Shown: in pieces, positions 1 to 5,365 of the stretch
How the letters are laid out: every line of letters begins with the position of its first letter
How positions within the stretch are numbered: position 1 is the stretch's first letter
NCBI GenBank assembly: GCA_020024765.1
Contig: JAHHTG010000073.1
Span: 1-5,384, forward strand
Reading direction: 5' to 3'
Length of the DNA stretch: 5,384 nucleotides
Source of the DNA: Thomasclavelia sp.
GTDB lineage: Bacteria; Bacillota_I; Bacilli_A; Erysipelotrichales; Erysipelotrichaceae
Notes under the pieces: generated by a model
The model's database searches: none
Told to the model about the DNA's origin: nothing
The model's input: the letters and a program-made list of their open reading frames with translations, nothing else
Made by a program: the position numbers and the translations under genes

Positions 1-5
1 TGCAT

Positions 6-46
6 AAAAAATACCCTCCTTACTGGTTTGTCCAGTAAAGAGGGTA
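6..46 (-). terminator. Rho-independent terminator of the minus-strand HAD gene
   Basis: The inverted repeat pairs 12-18 (TACCCTC) with 40-46 (GAGGGTA) and 20-26 (TTACTGG) with 32-38 (CCAGTAA). The two 7-bp helices are separated by one C/A mismatch (19/39), and the loop is 5 nt (27-31). Read on the minus strand, the hairpin is followed immediately by six T residues (complement of 11 to 6). This is a textbook intrinsic terminator, 28 bp after the stop codon of the HAD hydrolase gene. On the plus strand no T run follows the stem, so it should work in one direction only. Confidence 0.9.
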
Positions 47-74
47 CATATCAAATTAAGGGGCGGCTTTTGAA

Positions 75-731
75 TTACGCTATTTTTTCTAAATATTCAA
101 TAACTTCGTTGAGATTATGACATTCGTAATCGACATTTTTATAGTCATTTTCATCGAATTTAATTTTATCTTCAATAAAAATATTGTGCATCTTAGCGTT
201 ACGGGCGGCTAAGATGCCATTTTTACTATCTTCGATGACAAGACATTCATCAGGCTTAATACCAAGAACTTCAGATGCTTTTAAGAAAGTATCGGGCGCT
301 GGTTTAGAGTTTTTGATTTGATCACCTGTGATAATTGCATCAAATTGATATTGCTTGCTCATATGATTCACAAGACGATCAATGTGTTCCTTGTGGCTCG
401 AAGAAGCGATTGCAAATTTAAAATCATGAGAACTTAAATAATCTAAAAGATTTTCAAGACCGGGTTTATTTAAGGAATCTGTATGTGTACATGCTTCTTT
501 AATTAATTCTTGCCATTCAACATAAATCTGTGGGAAAACGGCTAAATATTCGGGATAGTTTTTTAGATATTCAACGATATGTGCACGAGTTGTGCCAATG
601 ATTTGTTGAAAGAAATCATTGGGTAATTTAAAATTGATTGAATCAGCGATAATTTGGAAGGATTGCATTGATAAAAACTCCGTATCAAACATTGTTCCAT
701 CGCAGTCTAAGATAACAGCTTTAATTTTCAT
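75..731 (-). CDS. HAD-superfamily hydrolase, beta-phosphoglucomutase-like (subfamily IA)
   Basis: This 218-residue cytosolic protein has all four HAD motifs in order. Motif I is D9-C-D11-G-T13 (nucleophile and acid/base aspartates). Motif II is the serine near S110 after a hydrophobic strand (FAIAS). Motif III is K143 in SKPAPD, and motif IV is E167-D168 in VIEDS, the Mg2+ ligands. Residues of about 16-85 form a helical C1 cap, including a GTTR segment (46-49) like the cap signature of beta-phosphoglucomutase relatives. The length is normal for the family. The likely reaction is dephosphorylation, or phosphoryl transfer, on a small sugar phosphate or similar metabolite; the substrate cannot be read from sequence. 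The gene is monocistronic, divergent from the yqeG operon, and ends at its own terminator. The ATG at 731 has no Shine-Dalgarno sequence and lies 7 bases from a -10 element, so translation may be leaderless. A pyrophosphatase or phosphoglycolate phosphatase role is also possible. Confidence 0.88.
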   Translation of the reverse strand: MKIKAVILDCDGTMFDTEFLSMQSFQIIADSINFKLPNDFFQQIIGTTRAHIVEYLKNYPEYLAVFPQIYVEWQELIKEACTHTDSLNKPGLENLLDYLSSHDFKFAIASSSHKEHIDRLVNHMSKQYQFDAIITGDQIKNSKPAPDTFLKASEVLGIKPDECLVIEDSKNGILAARNAKMHNIFIEDKIKFDENDYKNVDYECHNLNEVIEYLEKIA

Positions 732-738
732 ATCATTT

Positions 739-767
739 ATTTTAACATAATTATTTGTTTCTTTCGT
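739..767 (-). promoter_or_regulatory. Predicted promoter for the HAD gene (extended -10, near-leaderless)
   Basis: On the minus strand, TG-T-TAAAAT (747 to 739) is an extended -10 box with 5 of 6 consensus bases. Seven bases separate it from the ATG at 731, which puts the expected start of transcription at or within a base or two of the start codon. A -35 hexamer at 17-bp spacing would be ACGAAA (767-762), a poor match to TTGACA. An alternative -10, TATGTT (749-744), would give a leader of roughly 12 nt. Neither choice leaves room for a Shine-Dalgarno sequence, and none is visible. Confidence 0.55.
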
Positions 768-777
768 AACGCTTTCG
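761..777. repeat. Direct repeat CTTTCG, 11-bp period, between divergent promoters
   Basis: CTTTCG occurs at 761-766 and again at 772-777, 11 bp apart, which is about one helical turn. The first copy overlaps the position where both promoters would have their -35 hexamer. It could be a small operator seen on one face of the DNA, or chance in a short A+T-rich spacer. No known operator family is recognised. Confidence 0.25.
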
Positions 778-790
778 CTTATGTTATAAT
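762..790 (+). promoter_or_regulatory. Predicted promoter of the yqeG operon (perfect extended -10, leaderless)
   Basis: TGTTATAAT at 782-790 is a perfect extended -10 element (TGn plus TATAAT). Six bases (791-796) follow before the yqeG ATG, so the usual transcription start falls on the A of the ATG at 797. The -35 position at 17-bp spacing reads TTTCGT (762-767), which matches poorly, as is common for extended -10 promoters. This looks like the main promoter for the whole plus-strand operon, since there is no intergenic space for another before the right edge. Confidence 0.75.
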
Positions 791-796
791 TATCGC

Positions 797-1288
797 ATGT
801 TAAAAGTTGTTAAACCATGCATGATTCTTGATTGTTATCAAGATTTCGATGCGGAAAAATTTGCAAAGATGGGTTATAAAGTATTACTTACTGATTTAGA
901 TAATACCTTAGTACCATATGATGTTAAAGTTATTAATGATGAGGTTAAAACCTTTATTGAAAAGAATCGCCAAGCAGGAATTGAGACGATTATCTTTTCC
1001 AATAATAACGTTAATAGAGTTACAGCTTTTGCAAAAGATAGTGGGGTTCCGTATTATGCGCGAGCTTTAAAACCACTTAAACATCGTTATAAAGTCGTGC
1101 TTAATGAACACCCATATGCATTGAATGAAGTGATTTGCATGGGTGATCAATTATTGACGGATGTCATTGGTGCTAATCGAATGCATTTATATAGCATCTA
1201 TGTTAAACCAATTATCGATCGTGATGGTTGGCAAACAAAACTCAACCGCAAGATAGAACGCTGGTTATTTAAAAGGATGGAGAAATAA
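797..1288 (+). CDS. yqeG: YqeG family HAD IIIA phosphatase
   Basis: This 163-residue protein matches the YqeG family in length and motifs. Motif I is D33-L-D35-N-T37, motif II is S68 in FSNN, motif III is K92 in ALKPLKHR, and motif IV is G116-D117-Q-L-L-T-D122. There is no cap domain between motifs, as expected for subfamily IIIA. The family is related to the phosphatidylglycerophosphatases of the GEP4 type, so a phospholipid head-group phosphatase is possible, but the substrate of bacterial YqeG is not settled. The basic amphipathic C-terminus (about 146-163) would suit contact with membrane or RNA. The start at 797 is chosen because the N-terminal MLK segment lines up with YqeG proteins as I remember them, and no start further downstream has a ribosome site. 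No Shine-Dalgarno precedes it and the -10 box ends 6 bases upstream. It is the first gene of the operon and its stop directly abuts the yqeH ATG. Confidence 0.92.
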   Translation: MLKVVKPCMILDCYQDFDAEKFAKMGYKVLLTDLDNTLVPYDVKVINDEVKTFIEKNRQAGIETIIFSNNNVNRVTAFAKDSGVPYYARALKPLKHRYKVVLNEHPYALNEVICMGDQLLTDVIGANRMHLYSIYVKPIIDRDGWQTKLNRKIERWLFKRMEK

Positions 1289-2329
1289 ATGAAGAAATGT
1301 TTAGGCTGTGGAGTTACTCTCCAAGAACTAGATCCAAAGAAACCTGGCTTTGTAAAAGATTTATCACAAGATTATTGTCAAAGATGTTTCCGTTTAACGC
1401 ACTATAATGATTTGACAATTGATATGAAGAATGCAATTTCAAGAAAAGATGTTATCGCTGAAATTCCAAAGTTAGATGGTTTATTTGTCTTAGTTGTCGA
1501 TATTATGAATGTTGAAGCTGCTTTATCACGCGATATTTTGACAGCTTTAAAAGATAAACCAATTTGTTTAATTGTCAATAAGCTCGATGTTTTACCATTC
1601 AATACAAATTTCAATAAGATTGATGCGTATTTAAATGAAATAGTGAAGACTCGCCTAAAGAATATGAAGATTATTGATGTCATCTTAACGCAAAAACATG
1701 ACCAAAGTTTTAATGATTTATTTTTCGAAACATTAGATAATAATTATTTTAAACAAGTTAATTTCGTGGGTAATGTTAATGCTGGTAAGAGTACTATTAT
1801 GAATAAATTAATTGGTTGTAACGCTTTGACAGTATCACGTTTCCCATCGACAACTTTGGCTTTTAATGAAGTCGAAGTTAATGGATATAAGTTCGTTGAT
1901 ACACCGGGATTAGTTGATGATTATAGTTTAATCATGCAAGTTGGTCAAGAAGAGGTTAAGAAGATTTTGATTGACCGCACAGTCCGCCCAACAATCTTCC
2001 AATTATATGAACCACAAAGTTATTTTGTTGAAGGACTAGTTAGAGTTGATGTTTATCCAAAGACGAATAAGGCAAATGTCATCTATTACATTAATCCATT
2101 ACTAAAAATTCACCGTACGAAGATAACTAACGCAGATTATTACTATCAAAGACATCAAGATGAATTTGAATTAAAAATGCGCAATCCTCATCAATATCAA
2201 TTTATTCTCGATGAAAATTGCGATATTGTCATCAATGGTTTAGGAATTATTACAGCCAAAGATGTCACAGAAATTATGATTACAACAAATGAAAAGATTG
2301 ATATAACAATTAGAAAGACGGTATTTTAA
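1289..2329 (+). CDS. yqeH: Ribosome biogenesis GTPase YqeH (circularly permuted)
   Basis: YqeH binds GTP and acts in 30S subunit assembly in Bacillus. The 346-residue protein starts with a four-cysteine zinc finger (C4, C7, C30, C33). The GTPase motifs then appear in the permuted order that defines the family: G4 NKLD at 97-100, the G5 region near 131-140, G1 GNVNAGKS at 161-168, G2 threonines at 188-189, and G3 DTPG at 204-207. Residues of about 215-346 are the C-terminal RNA/protein-binding part. The G5 region reads LTQKHDQS where relatives have an SA-K-G type motif, so base contacts may be weakened. In the switch region, PSTT stands where PGTT is usual. The start is supported by an AAGGATGGAG ribosome site at 1273-1282, 6 bases before the ATG. 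The gene follows yqeG with no gap, and its stop overlaps the yhbY ATG by one base (TAATG). Confidence 0.95.
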   Translation: MKKCLGCGVTLQELDPKKPGFVKDLSQDYCQRCFRLTHYNDLTIDMKNAISRKDVIAEIPKLDGLFVLVVDIMNVEAALSRDILTALKDKPICLIVNKLDVLPFNTNFNKIDAYLNEIVKTRLKNMKIIDVILTQKHDQSFNDLFFETLDNNYFKQVNFVGNVNAGKSTIMNKLIGCNALTVSRFPSTTLAFNEVEVNGYKFVDTPGLVDDYSLIMQVGQEEVKKILIDRTVRPTIFQLYEPQSYFVEGLVRVDVYPKTNKANVIYYINPLLKIHRTKITNADYYYQRHQDEFELKMRNPHQYQFILDENCDIVINGLGIITAKDVTEIMITTNEKIDITIRKTVF

Positions 2330-2622
2330 TGCTTACAGGAAAACAAAAAAGATTTTTAAGAGCGCTAGCAAGTCAAGAAAGAGCGACATTCCAAGTTGGA
2401 AAAGATGGCTTATCATATAACATTTACAACACAGTTAATGACTATTTAGATGTCCATGAACTAGTTAAGATTAGTTTATTAAAGACTTGTTCACAAGAAG
2501 TTCGTGAGGTAGCTTTAGATTTAAGCGCTAATACAAATAGTGAAGTTGTACAAATTATTGGACGTGTCATTGTTTTATACCGTCCTAGCAAAGAGAAAGT
2601 GATTGACTTACCTCATGCTTGA
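2329..2622 (+). CDS. yhbY: YhbY/YqeI family RNA-binding protein (CRM domain)
   Basis: This is a 97-residue single CRM-domain protein, the family's usual length. It has the typical opening MLTGKQKRFLRALA, the GxxG RNA-binding loop in FQVGKDGL (G24 to G27), and the final strand VVQIIGRVIVLYRPS. Family members associate with pre-50S particles and act in ribosome assembly, which fits its place right after yqeH. The start codon overlaps the yqeH stop (TAATG) and has no strong ribosome site, so translation is probably coupled to yqeH by re-initiation. The usual downstream partner, nadD, is missing. Instead yqeK begins inside the last codons of this gene. Confidence 0.93.
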   Translation: MLTGKQKRFLRALASQERATFQVGKDGLSYNIYNTVNDYLDVHELVKISLLKTCSQEVREVALDLSANTNSEVVQIIGRVIVLYRPSKEKVIDLPHA

Positions 2623-3193
2623 GAACTTTGAAGAAGAGATTAATCTTGAAAATTTTCACACTTTATCCAAGAGTACAAAATGGATTATTTTCAATGAGCG
2701 TTTCGATATCATTGAACGCATTGTCAAAGAACAAATTTCTCCTAAACGTTATGCCCATTCGAAGAGTGTGGCTCAAGTTTGTGTTAGTTTAGCTAAGAAA
2801 TGGCATTTTGACGAAAAATTAGCTTACCAAGCTGGAATCCTACACGATTGTACAAAATCATTAAGCAAAGAGGAACATTTGGCTTATTTGAATTATTATG
2901 GTCCTTCAAAAGTTGATAATCCTGAACCGATTTTGCATAGTTATAGTGCAGTATATTTCATTAAAGAAAAGTTTAATTACTACAACAAAGATGTATTGAA
3001 TGCAATCTACCATCATACTGATGGTCAAAGCAATGCTACACTTGCTAAGATTCTCTATATTGCTGATAAGCGTGAACCACTTCGTGGCTTAGATCCGTAT
3101 TTATTAAATCTAGCTTATGAGGATTTAACTTTAGCATTTAACTTGCTAAAAGAAGATGTAAAGGAATATGTAAAAAATAACCATGGAAAATAA
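2615..3193 (+). CDS. yqeK: YqeK, HD-domain symmetrical Ap4A hydrolase, with N-terminal extension
   Basis: The HD phosphohydrolase core is complete: H48 in RYAHS, H77-D78 in ILHDCTK, H108 in ILHSYSA, H133/H134 in YHHTDG and D151 in IADKREP. In several Bacillota, YqeK cleaves diadenosine tetraphosphate symmetrically to two ADP. The protein is 192 residues, close to the family length, but it is distributed oddly. About 27 extra residues precede the normal start of the fold (near IIERIVKEQISPKRY), and the C-terminus is shorter than in Bacillus. I chose ATG 2615, which gives an 8-bp overlap with yhbY. A TTG in frame at 2603 would add four residues and cannot be excluded. No in-frame start exists between 2615 and the HD domain, so the extension is genuinely translated. 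Its LSKSTKWI stretch weakly recalls the ISST-x-I-R signature at the end of NadD, so it may be a remnant of a lost nadD. The gene overlaps rsfS by 11 bp. Confidence 0.9.
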   Translation: MLENFEEEINLENFHTLSKSTKWIIFNERFDIIERIVKEQISPKRYAHSKSVAQVCVSLAKKWHFDEKLAYQAGILHDCTKSLSKEEHLAYLNYYGPSKVDNPEPILHSYSAVYFIKEKFNYYNKDVLNAIYHHTDGQSNATLAKILYIADKREPLRGLDPYLLNLAYEDLTLAFNLLKEDVKEYVKNNHGK

Positions 3194-3515
3194 AATTGAA
3201 TTAATTTGCAAAACTTTAAACGAAAAATTAGCCGAAGATGTAACAGTCATCGATTTTGATATGCATAATGCTTTAACAGATTACTTCATTATTGCAACTG
3301 CTAAAAACTATCGTCATGGTAGTTCGTTAGTTGATTTTGTTGATGAAGCTTTATTTAATGCTGGCTATGAAGTTTCAAGCATTGAAAAATCAAAAGAATC
3401 TGGTTGGTTTGTAATGGATTATAAAGATGTTGTTGTACACATCTTCTTAGAAGAAGATCGTGAAAAATACAATTTGGAGCGATTATGGCAGGATTTTCAT
3501 ATTACAAAGATGTAG
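3183..3515 (+). CDS. rsfS: Ribosome silencing factor RsfS
   Basis: This 110-residue protein of the RsfS/Iojap family binds L14 (uL14) on the 50S subunit and blocks joining with 30S when nutrients are low. Family signatures are visible: TDYFIIATAKNYRH (about 32-45), GWFVMDYKDVVVHIF (about 74-88), and YNLERLW near 96-102. The length is normal. The ATG at 3183 lies inside the end of yqeK (11-bp overlap). The only nearby purine-rich site, AAGGA at 3161-3165, is 17 bases away, so translation probably depends on coupling to yqeK. The last ten codons overlap the start of the methyltransferase gene by 31 bp, so the RsfS C-terminus is constrained in two frames. yqeK-rsfS-methyltransferase is a widely conserved order in Bacillota. 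Confidence 0.95.
   Translation: MENKIELICKTLNEKLAEDVTVIDFDMHNALTDYFIIATAKNYRHGSSLVDFVDEALFNAGYEVSSIEKSKESGWFVMDYKDVVVHIFLEEDREKYNLERLWQDFHITKM
3476..3479 (+). promoter_or_regulatory. Ribosome binding site fixing the methyltransferase start
   Basis: GGAG at 3476-3479 lies 5 bases before the ATG at 3485. It is located inside rsfS and is the best Shine-Dalgarno match near the beginning of the methyltransferase frame. It supports the start that creates the 31-bp overlap; no other plausible ATG, GTG or TTG in that frame lies close downstream. Confidence 0.6.
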
Positions 3516-4195
3516 ATAACTATGCCACATTAGCGGCATATTATGATGAATTATTACAAGATGAAGAATCATTAGAAAACTGGTATCAATATATTAGCGA
3601 ATATGCCAAGGGCAAAGATGTTTTGGAACTTGCATCTGGTTCTGGAGTTATGGCTAAAACCCTTAAAGAAAGAGGTTACAATGTCATTGCTTCAGATTTA
3701 TCAAAAGATATGAAAGAAGCTGCAAAACAAAACTTTGATGGCGAATACTTAATCATGAACATGATTGATTTCCAACTCGATCAAAAGTTTGATTTAATCT
3801 TATGCATTTGCGACAGTATGAATTATTTAGCCAGTGAAGAAGAAATGAATAAGATGTTTGGTAATGTCTATCATCATTTAAAAGATGATGGTGTCTTTAT
3901 TTTTGATATGCATCACAAAGCTCGTATTGATGAATTTGAGGACGAATATATCGAAGAAGGTTTTGTCCATGATATTCCGTACCAATGGACTATTCAAAGT
4001 GATCGTGTTACAAATAATTTATATGAACACTTTGTCTTTTATGAAGAAGATGGTATTATTCAAGAGCATCATGTTCAGCATGTCTTTGATGACAATGCAA
4101 CAAAAACTTTATTAGAAGCAAATAATTTTAATGTAACTTTAATTAAAGACTTTATCGAAGATGAAAAAGTCTTATTGATAGGAGAAAAGAAATGA
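3485..4195 (+). CDS. yqeM: SAM-dependent class I methyltransferase (YqeM type)
   Basis: This is a 236-residue soluble methyltransferase with a Rossmann-like SAM-binding core. Motif I is E48-L-A-S-G-S-G54, where the glycine loop holds SAM. The acidic residue at the end of strand 2 is D71 in ASDLS. M93/D95 in MIDF fits the adenine-contact region, and CDSMNYL (109-115) is the motif IV area typical of this group. The N-terminal part (YATLAAYYDELL, about 13-24) matches the conserved opening of YqeM proteins. Position directly after rsfS is the usual YqeM context. The substrate is unknown; the ribosome-assembly neighbours suggest an RNA or translation-factor target, but this is only inference. The stop overlaps the mtnN start (ATGA, 4192-4195), coupling a SAH producer to a SAH-degrading enzyme. 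The start is set by GGAG at 3476-3479. Confidence 0.88.
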   Translation: MAGFSYYKDVDNYATLAAYYDELLQDEESLENWYQYISEYAKGKDVLELASGSGVMAKTLKERGYNVIASDLSKDMKEAAKQNFDGEYLIMNMIDFQLDQKFDLILCICDSMNYLASEEEMNKMFGNVYHHLKDDGVFIFDMHHKARIDEFEDEYIEEGFVHDIPYQWTIQSDRVTNNLYEHFVFYEEDGIIQEHHVQHVFDDNATKTLLEANNFNVTLIKDFIEDEKVLLIGEKK

Positions 4196-4881
4196 TTGGA
4201 ATTATCGCAGCGATGGCTCAGGAAATCAACGCTTTAAAAAATTTAATGACTGAAGTTGAAGAAACCAAACATCAAAATATTGAATTCTTTATTGGCAAAC
4301 TCGATGACCAATGTGTTGTACTTTGCAAGTCAGGAATTGGTAAAGTTTATTCGACAATTGCGACAACAATTTTAATTCAGAATTATCATCCAACATTTAT
4401 TATAAATATCGGCAGTGCAGGGTCTTTAAACTTAAATATTCGTGTAGGCAGTGTTGTTATTCCACCGATTGTTGCCCATCACGATTGTCAAGTTCCGGGT
4501 TGGCCTACTGGCTTTGAAGGTAGTAAACGCGCCTATCATGCTGATGAAAAATTATTAGAACTAGCTAAAGATTTGAAGGATGAACATACATATTTTGTTC
4601 CACTTGTATCAGGTGATAGTTTTATTTGTCAAAGTTCTCAAACAAAGACAATTTTAGAAAGATTCCCTGAAGCTGGCTGTTGCGAAATGGAAGGGGCAAG
4701 TATTGCACAAACTGCATCATTCTTTGATGTACCATTTATCGTAATTCGTTCAATTTCGGATGTTACTTTAGAAGATGGCAATGAAGTTGATTTCGATGCA
4801 TTCTTAAAGGTTGCTGCAGTGAATAGTGCTAACTATTGTCGCAACTTCGTTAAGGAGGCACATGCTCATGCAGTGGTATAA
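4192..4881 (+). CDS. mtnN: 5'-methylthioadenosine/S-adenosylhomocysteine nucleosidase
   Basis: MtnN hydrolyses the glycosidic bond of S-adenosylhomocysteine, methylthioadenosine and usually 5'-deoxyadenosine, releasing adenine. This removes the inhibitory product of methylation and feeds methionine salvage. The 229-residue length is typical. Recognisable parts are MIGIIAAMAQE with E11 (equivalent to E. coli E12), SGIGKV (47-52), INIGSAGSL (71-79), LVSGDSFI (138-145), CCEMEGASIA with E167 (equivalent to E174, ribose binding), and RSISDV with the catalytic acid D190 (equivalent to D197). All catalytic residues are present, so it should be active. The ATG overlaps the methyltransferase stop by 4 bp and has AGGAG at 4180-4184, 7 bases upstream. 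The last codons contain the ribosome site and start of the dnaD-like gene (14-bp overlap). Confidence 0.96.
   Translation: MIGIIAAMAQEINALKNLMTEVEETKHQNIEFFIGKLDDQCVVLCKSGIGKVYSTIATTILIQNYHPTFIINIGSAGSLNLNIRVGSVVIPPIVAHHDCQVPGWPTGFEGSKRAYHADEKLLELAKDLKDEHTYFVPLVSGDSFICQSSQTKTILERFPEAGCCEMEGASIAQTASFFDVPFIVIRSISDVTLEDGNEVDFDAFLKVAAVNSANYCRNFVKEAHAHAVV
4852..4858 (+). promoter_or_regulatory. Strong ribosome binding site deciding the dnaD-like start
   Basis: AAGGAGG at 4852-4858 is a full-length Shine-Dalgarno sequence, the strongest in the window. Two in-frame ATGs follow: 4862 (3-base gap, too close) and 4868 (9-base gap, suitable). It therefore favours 4868, and it rules out an upstream GTG at 4826 as the true start. 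It is embedded in the coding sequence of mtnN near its C-terminus. Confidence 0.8.
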
Positions 4882-5365
4882 AACTAATTTTTGCAATCGT
4901 CGTGACTGGATTTTGGATAATGCTGAGAATCTTAATTTAACCAATAACGAAATCATGTTTTGTTTAATGATTGATTTCTTAAAGGAACATCATATTGAAT
5001 TATCAAATGCTGTTCTCATGGGTAAATTAAAATTAAGTGCTGCTGAACTTGATCAAGTTATACGCAGTTTAAGTATTAAAGGTTACTTAGACATTTGTTC
5101 AAAAGAAGAAATTTTTGACTTAACAGGTTTATTTGAAAGTGATGCCATTCACCCAATGAATGAAGCTTTATTTCAATCAGTTTTTGATGTTTTTGAAGAT
5201 TCTTTTGGTAGGCCTTTGTCTAGCAATGAATTAGTTAAGTTGAGCGATTTATCAAAAATTTATCAAAAAGAAGAATTGATTGAAGCTTTAAGAACTGCTG
5301 AAGCCTATAATAAAATTTCAATGCCTTATATTGAAGGGATTCTAAGGAATTTAAAACATGAATGA
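4868..5365 (+). CDS. dnaD: Short DnaD-like replication initiation protein
   Basis: This 165-residue protein resembles DnaD, which in Bacillota helps DnaA, DnaB and DnaI load the replicative helicase at oriC and at restarting forks. Residues of about 20-90 look like the N-terminal winged-helix DDBH1 domain (LNLTNNEIMFCLMIDFL, then LKLSAAELDQVIRSLSIKGYL). Residues of about 100-163 match the DDBH2/DnaD domain (FEDSFGRPLSSNE, then KEELIEALRTAEAYNKISMPYIEGIL). The protein ends at the YxxxIL motif with R-N-L-K-H-E, where DnaD usually has a tryptophan followed by a basic DNA-binding tail. It is therefore much shorter than Bacillus DnaD (about 230 residues). The linker between domains is also short. 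The start is set by the strong ribosome site at 4852-4858. The following gene begins within its last codons (8-bp overlap), a dnaD-nth layout common in Bacillota. It could instead be a DnaD paralogue, with the main copy elsewhere. Confidence 0.8.
   Translation: MQWYKTNFCNRRDWILDNAENLNLTNNEIMFCLMIDFLKEHHIELSNAVLMGKLKLSAAELDQVIRSLSIKGYLDICSKEEIFDLTGLFESDAIHPMNEALFQSVFDVFEDSFGRPLSSNELVKLSDLSKIYQKEELIEALRTAEAYNKISMPYIEGILRNLKHE

Noticed and set aside
12..46. Hairpin as a bidirectional terminator or attenuator for a plus-strand gene
   Set aside because: No T run follows the stem on the plus strand and no plus-strand gene is visible to the left.
1402..1683. Minus-strand open frame of 93 codons
   Set aside because: It lies wholly inside yqeH, antisense to the G4/G5 region; it has no domain-like composition and yqeH is firmly identified by its motifs.
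2603..2614. TTG start for yqeK at 2603
   Set aside because: It adds only four residues and has a purine-rich stretch too close to it; the ATG at 2615 with an 8-bp overlap is more likely, though TTG is not strictly excluded.
3885..4115. Plus-strand open frame of 76 codons in another frame
   Set aside because: It is inside the methyltransferase gene, encodes a Met/Leu/Ile-rich sequence typical of a frame shadow, and no ribosome site was seen for it.
4826..4867. Longer dnaD-like start at GTG 4826 or ATG 4862
   Set aside because: The AAGGAGG at 4852-4858 lies downstream of the GTG and only 3 bases from ATG 4862; ATG 4868 has the right spacing.
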